The notes beneath the pieces are model-generated. The model worked only from the letters and a program-made list of their open reading frames with translations, searched no databases and was not told the origin of the DNA. From NCBI GenBank assembly GCA_038246575.1, contig JBBRVU010000015.1, positions 1-40,402 on the forward strand: a stretch of 40,402 nucleotides of DNA. Direction: 5' to 3'. Position 1 is the stretch's first letter. The number at the start of each line of letters is the position of its first letter. Source of the stretch: JACCUZ01 sp038246575 (lineage in GTDB: Bacteria > Actinomycetota > Actinomycetes > JACCUZ01). The position numbers and the translations under genes are program-made. This document shows, piece after piece, positions 1 through 9,051 of the stretch.

Positions 1-66
1 GGAGAACTGCTCCGCGAGCTCGTCCTCAACCCCGCCAAGGACTACCAACCACAAGCCAAACCGTGA
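1..66 (+). CDS. C-terminal end of an IS481-like transposase (partial, 5' end outside window)
   Basis: Frame 1 is open from base 1 and stops at TGA 64-66, giving the last 21 residues (ending PAKDYQPQAKP). The tail resembles the C-termini of actinobacterial IS481-family integrase-core transposases as I remember them, and it is followed at once by a terminal palindrome ending in ACA, as expected for the right end of such an element. The catalytic DDE domain lies outside the window, so the family call rests on the tail and the terminal repeat only. It could also be another gene that happens to end here. Confidence 0.5.
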   Translation, partial: GELLRELVLNPAKDYQPQAKP

Positions 67-110
67 ACGATGTCGCAGGACACCTGTGAACGGTGTCCCG
101 CGACATCACA
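64..110. mobile_element. Right terminal repeat of an IS481-like insertion sequence
   Basis: A near-perfect palindrome (GATGTCGC-A-GGACACC at 69-84, loop 85-91, GGTGTCC-C-GCGACATC at 92-107) directly follows the transposase stop and ends ...ATCACA at 110. The segment also reads as two direct copies of TGAACGRTGTC, at 64 and 87. Terminal TGT...ACA ends are typical of IS481 elements. The other end of the element lies outside the window, so target-site duplication cannot be checked. Transcribed, the palindrome would also be a strong hairpin at the end of the transposase gene. Confidence 0.6.
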
Positions 111-111
111 G

Positions 112-188
<77 letters not shown>

Positions 189-217
189 ATCGCCCAGGCG
201 TCGCCGGGGCAGGTCCA

Positions 218-223
218 ACCCTA
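218..223 (-). promoter_or_regulatory. Candidate -10 box for tRNA-Pro
   Basis: TAGGGT on the minus strand, 29 bases upstream of the mature tRNA 5' end. No convincing -35 hexamer is visible. The remaining 189-408 spacer shows no gene that I can support. Confidence 0.35.
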
Positions 224-408
224 GCGCAGCGGAGGCACCTGCCGACCCGGTCGCTGCCGGCCCCGGGCGTACGAACTGGCAGCGCCGACCCGGCCGCGCT
301 CTCGGGCGGACCAGCAGGAGGCTCCGCCTGCCGACGGTCACGCCGTCGACCACCCTCCTGCCGAACGTGGTCGATTGCGGGGGGGCGGGGAGAGGGGGGC
401 GGCGGGGG

Positions 409-1416
409 TCAGAGGTGGCGCTGATAGGCGGTGGCGGTGGCGAGAACCTGGTAGCCGAGGGCCTCGTTCACCGCGATCATGTGGTCGTTGGAGCAGGCGT
501 TCCACGTGTCCAAGGTCCGTAGCTGCGGCTCCTCCTCGGCCAGCCAGCCCAGCATCACCGACTTGAGCCAGAGCCCGAGCCGGTGACCTCGGTGGGCCGC
601 GAGCACGCTGGTGTCGAACTGCTGCGCGTAGTGCGGCTGCTCGCTCTCGACGCCGACCACGGTGTGCCCGGCGAGCACGCCGGTCGACCGGTGGCGGGAG
701 ACGAGGTGATAGATCCGCCGCCCGTGCGCTTCCTGCGCGGCGTGGAAGGCGTGGAAGCGCTCGGCGCTGAACACCTCGTCCTCGAGGTCGAGGTCGTCCA
801 GCGGTGCGTCGTTGATGGCACCGAGCAGCTCGACCAACGCCGGCATCACGTCGTCGGGCACCTCGGCCGACATCCGCACCAGCTCGTAGTCCGATGCAGC
901 CACCGCCGCGGCCGAGGCGGCCAGTCCGTCGACGAAGCCACGCGACAGGGCCGGTAGATCCTGCCGGCGCTGCGCGGACTCGGTCGCCTTCTCCAGACCG
1001 ACCGCTGCGCCGAAGCCTTGCGTCGCCGCGCTGTCGTAGCTCTCGGCCATGACCAGCGTGCGTCCCTGCGCCCGGATCTGCGCGACTCCGGCGTCGTGCA
1101 GCCCTCGGCCGATGCCGCGCCGGCGAGCGGCCGGGTCGACCGTGATGTCGAGATAGCCAAGGTGTGTGTTGTCCCGGAAGGGCAGCGACACCTCGAGCAC
1201 GCCGACCACCCGGTCCGACGCGTCGCGGGTGATGAACGCCTCCGGCGGGTCACCGTCCCAGCCGTGCCGGATGCGGGCCGCGAAGGACCGCGCGGTCACT
1301 GGGGTCTCGTGCGGGTAGTCGACCTGTCGCACGGCCTCGAAGAGCGCGAGCACTCCGTCGAGCTCGCGCCGTCCCAGGTTGGCCGGGTCCAGCCGCTCCA
1401 GAGTGGTCAGGGTCAT
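409..1416 (-). CDS. Double-GNAT-domain N-acetyltransferase
   Basis: 335 residues from ATG 1416; the frame stays open upstream but only the MTLTTLERL start looks like a natural N-terminus. The first half carries the acetyl-CoA pyrophosphate-binding signature RRRGIGRGLHDAG (about residues 100-112) after LGYLDITVDP, a classic GNAT beta4-alpha3 unit. The C-terminal half (HRGHRLGLWLKSVML ... ACSNDHMIAVNEALGYQV) is a second GNAT fold. Such tandem GNAT proteins are common in actinobacteria and their substrates are mostly unknown. The gene is divergent from the formate dehydrogenase operon with 92 bases between the starts. There is no evident link to selenium or formate metabolism. Confidence 0.85.
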   Translation of the reverse strand: MTLTTLERLDPANLGRRELDGVLALFEAVRQVDYPHETPVTARSFAARIRHGWDGDPPEAFITRDASDRVVGVLEVSLPFRDNTHLGYLDITVDPAARRRGIGRGLHDAGVAQIRAQGRTLVMAESYDSAATQGFGAAVGLEKATESAQRRQDLPALSRGFVDGLAASAAAVAASDYELVRMSAEVPDDVMPALVELLGAINDAPLDDLDLEDEVFSAERFHAFHAAQEAHGRRIYHLVSRHRSTGVLAGHTVVGVESEQPHYAQQFDTSVLAAHRGHRLGLWLKSVMLGWLAEEEPQLRTLDTWNACSNDHMIAVNEALGYQVLATATAYQRHL

Positions 1417-1508
1417 CAGACTATGAAAGACCCGGTGGGGCCGGGGGCGCGACGTGTTTTCCCTAGGGCGCGTGTTTAGATCGGGACTCCGTTGGCAGGA
1501 GGTGGCTC

Positions 1509-4500
1509 GTGGGAGCACGGACGTTCATCGAGAGCTGGCCGGTCTACCGCCAGCTCACCGGCACCGACCCGCTCGGCCGCGGTTCGGCCGCCAAGTCCGC
1601 CGCCAGTGACAGCCTTCGACCACGTACGCAGGACGCCGACCGTGTCGTCAGGTCGATCTGCCCCTACTGCGCAGTCGGCTGCGGACAGCAGATCTTCGTC
1701 AAGGACGGCGCCGTCACCCAGATCGAGGGAGACCCGGACTCGCCGGTGTCGCGCGGCCGGCTCTGCCCCAAGGGCTCGGCGAGCAAGACCCTGGTCACCT
1801 CGCCCAGCAGGGTCACGACGGTTCGCTACCGGCGCCCGCACGGCGCCGACTGGGAGGACCTCGACCTCGACACGGCGATGGACATGATCACCGACCGCGT
1901 GCTGGCCACCCGGCGCCAGTTCTGGCAGGACACGGACGAGCAGGGCCGCGTCCTGCGCCGCACGATGGGCCTTGCGAGCCTTGGAGGAGCGACCCTCGAC
2001 AACGAGGAGAACTACCTCATGAAGAAGCTCTACACGGCCATGGGCGCGATCCAGGTCGAGAACCAGGCGCGGATATGACACTCCGCCACCGTCCCCGGTC
2101 TGGGGACCTCGTTCGGTCGCGGCGGCGCCACGACGTTCCAGCAGGACCTGCAGAACTCTGACTGCATCGTCATCCAGGGTTCCAACATGGCCGAGTGCCA
2201 CCCGGTCGGCTTCCAGTGGGTGATGGAGGCGAAGGCCCGCGGTGCGAAGGTCATCCACATCGACCCGCGGTTCACGCGGACCAGTGCGCTCGCCGACCAG
2301 CACGTGCCCCTGCGCGCTGGTTCTGACATCGCGTTCCTCGGCGGCCTGATCAACCACGTCCTGGAGAACGACAAGTTCTTCCGGGACTACGTCGTGGCCT
2401 ACACGAACGCGCCGGCCATCCTGTCCGAGGACTTCCGCGACACCGAGGACCTCGACGGCCTGTTCTCCGGCTACGACCCCGACGGCCGCAGCTACGACAC
2501 GGACAGCTGGCAGTACGAGGGTGTCACCACCCCGGCCGCAGCGGGGCAGCGTGACTCCGGGTCGCCGCAGGCACAGAAGCAGTCCGCGCAAGGCGAACGC
2601 ACCGGCTCCGGAGGCGCCAGCGTGGCGGCGAAACCGAAGCTGGACGAGACCCTGCAGCACCCCCGGTCCGTCTTCCAGGTGCTCAAGCGGCACTTCGCGC
2701 GCTACACCCCGGAGATGGTCGCCGAGGTCTGCGGCGTGACACCCGAGCAATTCCTCGCCGTGGCCGAGGCGATGGCCGACAACAGCGGTCGCGAGCGGAC
2801 GACGGCCCTGGTCTACTCCGTCGGGTGGACCCACCACTCGGTCGGCGTGCAGTACATCCGCACGGCCGCCATCCTGCAGACGCTGTTGGGCAACATGGGC
2901 CGTCCCGGCGGCGGCATTCTTGCCCTGCGCGGGCACGCGAGCATCCAGGGCTCCACCGACATCCCGACGTTGTTCAACATCCTGCCCGGCTACATCCCGA
3001 TGCCGCACGCGCACCACCACCAGGATCTCGACTCCTTCGTCGAGGCCGATTCCGGCAAGACCGGCTTCTGGGGCAACATGCGCTCCTACGCCGTGAGCCT
3101 GCTGAAGGCGTACTGGGGTGATGCCGCCACCGCCGAGAATGACTTCTGCTTCGACTACCTGCCGCGGCTGACCGGGAACCACGGCACCTACCAGACCGTG
3201 CACGACCAGATCGCCGGCACCGTGAAGGGCTACTTCCTCGTCGGGGAGAACCCGGCCGTGGGGTCCGCGAACGCCAAGATGCAGCGGCTCGGCCTGGCCA
3301 ACCTCGACTGGCTCGTGGTGCGTGACCTGCAGATGATCGAGTCGGCGACGTTCTGGAAGGACGGCCCGGAGATCGAGACCGGGGAGATGCGCACGGCCGA
3401 CATCGCGACCGAGGTGTTCGTGCTCCCGGCTGCGGCGCACACAGAGAAGGACGGAACCTTCACCAACACCCAGCGGATGCTTCAGTGGCACCACAAGGCG
3501 GTCGAGCCCCCGGCCGACGCGCGCAGCGAGCTGTGGTTCTACTACCACCTCGGTCTGCGCATCAGAGCAAAGCTCGAGGGGTCGACCGATCCCCGTGACC
3601 GCCCACTGCTGGACCTGGCGTGGGACTACCCGACGCATGGCGCGGACGAGGAGCCGTCGGCGGAGTCGGTGCTGCGCGAGATCAATGGCTGGGGCGCGGA
3701 CGGGTCGGCGTTGTCGTCCTACACGGAGCTCAAAGACGACGGCTCAACCACCTGCGGCTGCTGGATCTACAGCGGGGTCTACGCCGACGAGGTCAACCAG
3801 GCCGCGCGGCGCAAGCCGGGGCAAGACCAGTCCTGGGTCGCCCCCGAGTGGGGCTGGGCGTGGCCGGCGAACCGGCGAATCCTCTACAACCGCGCGTCCG
3901 CGGACCCCGAGGGCCGGCCGTGGAGCGAGCGCAAGGCCTACGTCTGGTGGGACGAGGACCAGGGGAAGTGGACAGGGCACGACGTCCCCGACTTCGAGGT
4001 GGACAAGCGACCGGACTTCGCGCCAGCGGAGGGCGCGACGGCGCAGGCCGCGCTGTCGGGCACCGACGCGTTCATCATGCAGACCGACGGCAAGGCGTGG
4101 CTGTTCGCCCCGAGCGGTCTGGCCGACGGACCGTTGCCCGCGCACTACGAGCCGGTCGAGTCGCCCGTGGTCAACCCGCTCTACGCCCAGCAGAGCAACC
4201 CGGCCCACGAGCACACCGACGCGCCGTACAACCGGATGCACCCACCGCCGGGGATGCCCGGCAACGAGGTCTACCCGTACGTCTTCACGACCTACCGGCT
4301 CACCGAGCACCACACGGCCGGGGCCATGAGCCGCTCGCTGCCCTACCTCAACGAGCTGCAGCCGGAGTTCTTCTGCGAGATCTCGCCGGAGCTGGCGGCG
4401 GAGCGCGGGCTCGACCACCTGGGGTGGGCGACGATCATCTCGGCGCGCAACGCCATCGAGGCCAGGGTGCTGGTCACCGAACGGGTCCGTCCGCTGCGCG

Positions 4501-4730
4501 TCGCCGGCAAGGTCGTGCACCAGATCGGCCTGCCCTACCACTGGGGTCCGAACATGCTCTCCCGCGGCGACGCCGCCAATGAGCTGTTCGGAGCCAGCCT
4601 CGACCCCAACGTGCACATCCAGGAGAGCAAGGTCGCCACCTGCGACATCCAGCCCGGCCGCCGGCCCCGCGGTCCGGCGCTGGTCGAGCTGGTCAACACC
4701 TACCGCACCCGAGCAGGGATCGAGCCGTGA
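1509..4730 (+). CDS. fdhA: Selenocysteine-containing formate dehydrogenase, catalytic (alpha) subunit
   Basis: 1073 residues when UGA 2076-2078 is read as selenocysteine 190. It oxidises formate to CO2 at a bis-MGD molybdenum/tungsten centre. The GTG start is set by AGGAGG at 1497-1502. Cys51, 54, 58 and 86 (CPYCAVGC ... RLCPKG) bind a [4Fe-4S] cluster. The sequence around the UGA, NQARI-U-HSATVPGLG, is the family's active-site motif, in which the residue is Sec or Cys, and the reading frame continues unbroken to 4730. A low-complexity linker (about residues 345-375, rich in G, S and Q) looks like a lineage insertion. No twin-arginine signal precedes the Fe-S domain, unlike periplasmic FdnG, so the subunit probably faces the cytoplasm. 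The stop overlaps the start of the Fe-S subunit (GTGA). Confidence 0.93.
2076..2125 (+). promoter_or_regulatory. Bacterial SECIS element with recoded UGA
   Basis: The in-frame TGA (2076-2078) is followed by a hairpin: apical stem GTCCCC (2091-2096) / GGGGAC (2102-2107) around loop GGTCT (2097-2101). Weaker lower pairs are ACC 2088-2090 with GGT 2115-2117 and CCGCC 2083-2087 with GGCGG 2121-2125. Counting the U of UGA as 1, GGUCU occupies positions 22-26, the same loop sequence at the same distance as in E. coli fdhF mRNA. Position 17 is also U, as is the bulged U17 of fdhF, although here it can pair with A31. SelB, encoded at 10573, is expected to bind this loop. Confidence 0.9.
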
Positions 4731-5614
4731 CGACGACCGACGACGAGTTCGTGTCCGCTGCCGTCACCGAGCCCGGCGTTCCGCGGATGGGCTTCTTCAC
4801 CGACACCAGCGTGTGCATCGGCTGCAAGGCGTGCGAGGTCGCGTGCAAGGAGTGGAACGCCGTCCCCGACGACGGCATGACCCTCAGCGGCATGTCCTAC
4901 GACAACACGGTGGAGCTCGGGGCGAGCACCTGGCGGCACGTGGCCTTCGTCGAGCAGGTCAAGCCGTCGACCCCCGCCGTCGACCTCGGCATGCCGGGGG
5001 CCGGTCCTCCTGTGTCGCCACAGGGCGCCACCGAGCCGGACCGGGAGATGCGCTGGCTGATGTCTTCGGACGTGTGCAAGCACTGCACGCACTCCGCCTG
5101 CTTGGACGTGTGCCCGACCGGGTCGCTGTTCCGCACCGAGTTCGGCACCGTCGTGGTGCAGCAGGACATCTGCAACGGCTGCGGCTACTGCGTCCCGGCC
5201 TGCCCGTACGGCGTGATCGACCTGCGTCCGGGCGACGGCCGGGCATTCAAGTGCACCCTGTGCTACGACCGGCTCGGTGTCGGCCTGGAGCCGGCGTGCG
5301 CCAAGGCGTGCCCGACCAACTCGATCCAGTTCGGTCCGCTCGACGAGCTGCGCGAGGCCGCGGACCTACGGCTGGCGCAGCTGCACGCCAACGGAGTCGA
5401 GGAAGCGCAGCTCTACGGTCGGGACCCCGACGACGGCGTCGGTGGGGACGGCGCGTTCTTCCTGCTTCTCGACGAGCCCGAGGTCTACGGCCTGCCGCCC
5501 GACCCGGTCGTCACCACGCGGGACCTGCCCGCGATGTGGCGCCACGCGGCCGCAGCCGCAGGTGCGCTGGCGGGCGCGATCGCCCTGTCGTTCGTCGGTG
5601 CTCGTCGTGGCTAA
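4727..5614 (+). CDS. fdhB: Formate dehydrogenase iron-sulfur (beta) subunit
   Basis: 295 residues. Sixteen cysteines fall in four clusters (C30/33/36/40, C117/120/125/129, C149/152/155/159, C176/179/191/195), enough for four [4Fe-4S] centres that carry electrons from the molybdenum subunit to the membrane anchor, as in HybA/FdnH-type proteins. The last 25 residues (AAAAAGALAGAIALSFVG followed by ARRG) form a likely single membrane-spanning tail, as in FdnH. The GTG start overlaps the fdhA stop by 4 bases and the stop overlaps the next gene by 8, so the three subunits are translationally coupled. Confidence 0.93.
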   Translation: MTTTDDEFVSAAVTEPGVPRMGFFTDTSVCIGCKACEVACKEWNAVPDDGMTLSGMSYDNTVELGASTWRHVAFVEQVKPSTPAVDLGMPGAGPPVSPQGATEPDREMRWLMSSDVCKHCTHSACLDVCPTGSLFRTEFGTVVVQQDICNGCGYCVPACPYGVIDLRPGDGRAFKCTLCYDRLGVGLEPACAKACPTNSIQFGPLDELREAADLRLAQLHANGVEEAQLYGRDPDDGVGGDGAFFLLLDEPEVYGLPPDPVVTTRDLPAMWRHAAAAAGALAGAIALSFVGARRG

Positions 5615-6560
5615 GAACCGAGGCGGTCGCTCGCGCGACGGAGCTGCGATGGTGCCGGAGGCGACCTTCGACTCCTACTACGGCCGACAGATCCTCAAGA
5701 CCCCGACCTGGAAGGTGCCCGACGTCCCGGCCTACCTCACCCTCGGCGGGGTGGCCGGCAGCTCGGCGGTCATCGCCGTTGCGGCCGAGCTGACCGGGCG
5801 TCGCGAGCTGGCACGGGTCGCGCGGCGGAACGCCGCCCTCGGCGCCGCCTCAGGGACCGTGGCGCTGGTCCACGACCTGGGCCGGCCGAGCAGGTTCCTC
5901 AACATGCTGCGGGTGTTCAAGCCCACGTCACCTCTGTCGGTCGGCTCCTGGATCCTTGCCCCCTTCTCCGGCTTGGCCGTCGCGGCCGCGGCGTCTGACC
6001 TGGCCGGGAGGCTGCCGAGACTCGGCCAGGCTGCGGGAGCCGGCGCCGCCGTCCTCGGTCCGCCGCTGGCGACGTACACCGCCGTGCTGTTCTCCAACAC
6101 CGCGGTGCCCGCCTGGCACGAGGCCTACCCCGAGCTGCCGTTCGTGTTCGCCGGCAGCGCGCTGGCTGCGGGCGCGGGGGCGGCGCTGCTCGCCTCGCCG
6201 GTCGCTCAGTGCGCGCCGGTGCGGCGCGCCGTGGTGCTGGGCGCTGCCGCCGAGCTGGCGGCCTCGCACCGGATCGAGACCCGGCTCGAGCTGGTCGGGG
6301 AGCCGTACCGCGAGCCCGGTCGCGCCCGCACGATGCTGCAGGCCGGACGCGCCCTCACCGGTGTCGGCGTGGCGGCCGCGCTGCTCGGACGGCGGAGCCG
6401 GGCACTGTCGATCGTGTCCGGGGTCAGCCTGCTCAGCGCCTCCTTCCTCACCCGCTTCGGCATCTTCGAGGCAGGCCTCGCCTCGGCGCGGGACCCGAAG
6501 TACACGGTGATCCCGCAGCGGGAACGGGTCGCCGCACGCCAGGCCGCCAGCGCGCGGTGA
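5607..6560 (+). CDS. NrfD/PsrC-type membrane subunit of the formate dehydrogenase
   Basis: 317 residues. After a hydrophilic N-terminus (FDSYYGRQILKTPTWKVPDVPAY, typical of NrfD/PsrC proteins) there are repeated hydrophobic helices consistent with the eight-helix NrfD fold, including the conserved VHDLGRPSRFLNMLRVFKP loop. The family anchors oxidoreductases and passes electrons to the quinone pool. The start is GTG 5607 (overlapping fdhB by 8 bases), with ATG 5649 as an alternative. It replaces the cytochrome b subunit of FdnGHI-type enzymes, so electron delivery probably involves no haem. Confidence 0.88.
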   Translation: MAKNRGGRSRDGAAMVPEATFDSYYGRQILKTPTWKVPDVPAYLTLGGVAGSSAVIAVAAELTGRRELARVARRNAALGAASGTVALVHDLGRPSRFLNMLRVFKPTSPLSVGSWILAPFSGLAVAAAASDLAGRLPRLGQAAGAGAAVLGPPLATYTAVLFSNTAVPAWHEAYPELPFVFAGSALAAGAGAALLASPVAQCAPVRRAVVLGAAAELAASHRIETRLELVGEPYREPGRARTMLQAGRALTGVGVAAALLGRRSRALSIVSGVSLLSASFLTRFGIFEAGLASARDPKYTVIPQRERVAARQAASAR

Positions 6561-7207
6561 CCATGGCGTCCGCTGCGGGAGTCGTGCTCGCGGGCGGTCG
6601 GTCGCTGCGGATGGGCAGCGACAAGGCGGCCGTGCCTTGGGGCGGCACGACGTTGGTCGGTCGCACGTGCGAGGTTCTTGCCGCCGCCGGCCTGGACCCC
6701 GTCGTCGTCGTCTCGGCGGCCGGGCAACCACTGCCGGGTCTGCCGTCGGGAGTCGAGGTGTGCGAGGACCCGCAGCCCGACCTCGGTCCGGTGGCGGCCC
6801 TCGCGTCCGGACTGCTCGCGGTGGGCAATCGAGCCCCGATCTCGTACGTCGTCGCCACCGACCTGCCGCTGCTCGACGCGGCCGTCGTCCGGCGTACGGT
6901 CGCCGAGCTGGTCGCCGAGCTGGTCGCCGACCCTGGTTGCGAGGTCGTGGTGCCGATGGTGGCCGATCACCCGCAGCTGCTCGCCGCGGCCTACCGGACG
7001 GCGCTGGCCGCGCCGGTCGCCGAGGCGCTGGCCGCGGGGGAGCAGCGACTACGTGCGGTCGTGGGTGCGTTCGCGGTGCGGTGGCTGTCCGAGGACCAGC
7101 TGCTCGACGACCCGATCGTCCGGTCGGCCGACCCGTTGCTCACGTCCTACACCAACGTCAACGATCCGGGTGACCTCGCACGCGCTCGGGACGCGTATAG
7201 AGATTGA
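6557..7207 (+). CDS. mobA: Molybdenum cofactor guanylyltransferase
   Basis: 216 residues. MobA transfers GMP from GTP to molybdopterin to make the MGD form needed by the formate dehydrogenase. The N-terminal nucleotide-binding signature LAGGRSLRMGSDKA is near residues 11-24, followed by the ATDLPLLDAAVV metal/nucleotide site. The start is taken as GTG 6557, overlapping the NrfD stop (GTGA); ATG 6563 is two codons inside and equally possible. The 3' end overlaps the convergent fdhD by 50 bases. Its position in the fdh operon ties cofactor maturation to enzyme synthesis. Confidence 0.88.
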   Translation: MTMASAAGVVLAGGRSLRMGSDKAAVPWGGTTLVGRTCEVLAAAGLDPVVVVSAAGQPLPGLPSGVEVCEDPQPDLGPVAALASGLLAVGNRAPISYVVATDLPLLDAAVVRRTVAELVAELVADPGCEVVVPMVADHPQLLAAAYRTALAAPVAEALAAGEQRLRAVVGAFAVRWLSEDQLLDDPIVRSADPLLTSYTNVNDPGDLARARDAYRD

Positions 7208-7991
7208 ACCCGTTCGGGCGGACGAACCCGGCCAGCGTCATGCCGTGCTCCTCGGCCAGGTCCGCGGCCAGGCTCGAGGGAGCCGAGACCGCCGAGAGGA
7301 CCGGCACCCCGGCGATCGCGGCCTTCTGGACGAGCTCGAACGACGCCCGTCCGCTCACCTGCAGGATGTGCCCGGTCAGGGGCAGCCGTTGTTCGCGCAG
7401 CGCCCACCCCACGACCTTGTCGACCGCGTTGTGCCGACCGACGTCCTCCCGCGCGCACAACAGCTCTCCGGCGGCGGTGAACAAGCCGGCCGCGTGCAAG
7501 CCACCGGTCCGCTCGAAGACTGCCTGCGCAGCCCGCAGCCGGTCGGGCAGCAGTCCGAGCACGTCCTGGTCCACCTCGGTGTCATCGGCCGACACGACGT
7601 ACGGGCTGGGAACCTTGAGGGCATCCAGCGACGCGGACCCGCACACCCCGCAGGCGCTGCTCGTCCAGGTGCGCCGCTGCGGACGGCGGGTTTCCACGTC
7701 CGCCGCGAGGGCGAGCTCGATCACGTTGTAGGTCTGGTGGCCCTCGTCGTCCAGGCCCGGACAGTACGACGCGCTGACCACGTCCTCGCGTCGGCGCACG
7801 ATCCCCTCCGACACCAACCAGCCGTGGACGAGGTCGATGTCGTCCCCGGGCGTGCGCATCGTGACGTTGAGGACCTCGTTGCCGAGGCGCAGCTCGAGCG
7901 GCTCCTCGACCGCCAGCGTGTCGGGCCGGGTCGTGGTGGCCCGGTCGTTGCGGACGCGCACGACCCGTCGGCGTGCAGTGACCCTGCCCAT
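7158..7991 (-). CDS. fdhD: Formate dehydrogenase accessory sulfurtransferase
   Basis: 277 residues. FdhD passes sulfur from the cysteine desulfurase to the molybdenum cofactor, which formate dehydrogenase needs for activity. The redox pair Cys114/Cys117 sits in the CGVCG motif, and the C-terminal FVRPNGFNLYTRPER is the family's MGD-binding end. The ATG overlaps the selD stop by one base (TGATG), so selD-fdhD form a minus-strand operon converging on mobA. The last 16 codons are antisense to the mobA 3' end. Confidence 0.95.
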   Translation of the reverse strand: MGRVTARRRVVRVRNDRATTTRPDTLAVEEPLELRLGNEVLNVTMRTPGDDIDLVHGWLVSEGIVRRREDVVSASYCPGLDDEGHQTYNVIELALAADVETRRPQRRTWTSSACGVCGSASLDALKVPSPYVVSADDTEVDQDVLGLLPDRLRAAQAVFERTGGLHAAGLFTAAGELLCAREDVGRHNAVDKVVGWALREQRLPLTGHILQVSGRASFELVQKAAIAGVPVLSAVSAPSSLAADLAEEHGMTLAGFVRPNGFNLYTRPERVRGHPDR

Positions 7992-8998
7992 CAGCTGACG
8001 ACCACCGTGACGCTGTCGATCTGCGGGACGAGCTCGCCCACGACGGGATAGCCGGGCACCTCGCCAACGACGAGCAGCCCGCCCGAGGTCTGGGCGTCGG
8101 CGAGCAGCAAGGCCTCGTCCTCGCTGACCCGGAGGTCGGTCGAGGGCCGCACCCAGTCGAGGTTGCGGCGGGTCCCGCCACTGACGTGGCCGTCGCGCAG
8201 GGCGTCGCGGGCGCCGTCGAGGTAGGGCACCGCCGAGCTGTCGATGATCGCGGTGACGCCACTGGCTCTGGCCAACTTGTGCAGGTGCCCGAGGAGTCCG
8301 AAACCGGTGATGTCGGTCGCCGCGCGGGCACCAGACTCCAGAGCGGCTGCCGCCGCGTCCCGGTTGAGCTCCGCCATGGTCTCGACGGCGTGGGGGAAGA
8401 CCTCACCCGTGGCCTTGTGGCGGGTGTTGAGCACGCCGATGCCGAGGGGCTTGGTCAGGGTGAGCGGAAGACCTGCTCGACCGGCGTCGTTGCGCAGCAA
8501 GCGGTCCGGGTCGGCCAGTCCCGTCACGGCCATTCCGTACTTCGGCTCCGGGTCGTCGACACTGTGGCCGCCACCGACGTGGCAGCCGGCGAGCCCTGCC
8601 ACCTCCAGGCCGCCGCGCAACACCTCCCGGGCGAGCTCGAACGGGAGGACGTCGCGCGGCCAGGCCAGCAGGTTGACCGCGACAACGGGTTCGCCGCCCA
8701 TGGCGTAGATGTCGGAGAGGGCGTTCGCTGCGGCGATGCGGCCCCAGTCGAAGGGGTCGTCGACGACGGGGGTGAAGAAGTCGGCGGTCGCGACGACGGC
8801 ACGACCGCCGTGGATCCGGACGACAGCCGCGTCATCGCCGGTCGCGAGACCGACCACCAGGTCGGGGTCGTCGAACGGTGGGAGCAGTCCGGCGAGCACC
8901 GCCTCGAGCTCGCCCGGGGGGATCTTGCAGGCGCAGCCGCCGCCATGGGCGTACTGCGTGAGGCGCAATCGCTCGGTCGTTCGCTCCGACGTCGTCAC
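7991..8998 (-). CDS. selD: Selenide, water dikinase (selenophosphate synthetase)
   Basis: 335 residues from GTG 8998. SelD makes selenophosphate from selenide and ATP, the selenium donor for SelA. The active-site loop HGGGCACK places the catalytic Cys22 and Lys25, matching C17/K20 of the E. coli enzyme; the site is Cys, not Sec. DDAAV and the ADFFTPVVDD motif bind metal and ATP. An ATG at 9046 would add 16 residues, but a TATCGT box seven bases before GTG 8998 points to a leaderless start there, and the longer form would run almost into the tRNA-Sec gene. It is divergent from selC and co-directional with fdhD. Confidence 0.93.
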   Translation of the reverse strand: MTTSERTTERLRLTQYAHGGGCACKIPPGELEAVLAGLLPPFDDPDLVVGLATGDDAAVVRIHGGRAVVATADFFTPVVDDPFDWGRIAAANALSDIYAMGGEPVVAVNLLAWPRDVLPFELAREVLRGGLEVAGLAGCHVGGGHSVDDPEPKYGMAVTGLADPDRLLRNDAGRAGLPLTLTKPLGIGVLNTRHKATGEVFPHAVETMAELNRDAAAAALESGARAATDITGFGLLGHLHKLARASGVTAIIDSSAVPYLDGARDALRDGHVSGGTRRNLDWVRPSTDLRVSEDEALLLADAQTSGGLLVVGEVPGYPVVGELVPQIDSVTVVVS

Positions 8999-9005
8999 CT
9001 GTCCG

Positions 9006-9011
9006 ACGATA
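9006..9011 (-). promoter_or_regulatory. -10 box for leaderless selD
   Basis: TATCGT on the minus strand, seven bases before GTG 8998. The spacing fits a transcript starting at or next to the start codon. Confidence 0.5.
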
Positions 9012-9025
9012 TGTCGGGACCGGGC

Positions 9026-9031
9026 TAGCCT
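9026..9031 (+). promoter_or_regulatory. Candidate -10 box for tRNA-Sec
   Basis: TAGCCT 20 bases upstream of the tRNA-Sec 5' end. It lies only 14 bases from the opposing selD -10 box, so the two divergent promoters share almost the same DNA. Confidence 0.4.
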
Positions 9032-9051
9032 GTCGGCCGGGCGCAAGCCTG

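Noticed and set aside
2076..2078. Premature stop making the formate dehydrogenase gene a pseudogene or two genes
   Set aside because: The UGA is at the Sec position, has a SECIS hairpin, the frame continues without any other break, and the full Sec machinery is encoded nearby.
1476..3638. Long open frame antisense to the formate dehydrogenase gene (about 720 codons)
   Set aside because: Same high-GC shadow effect; it would include the reverse of the Sec codon region and has no recognisable domain.
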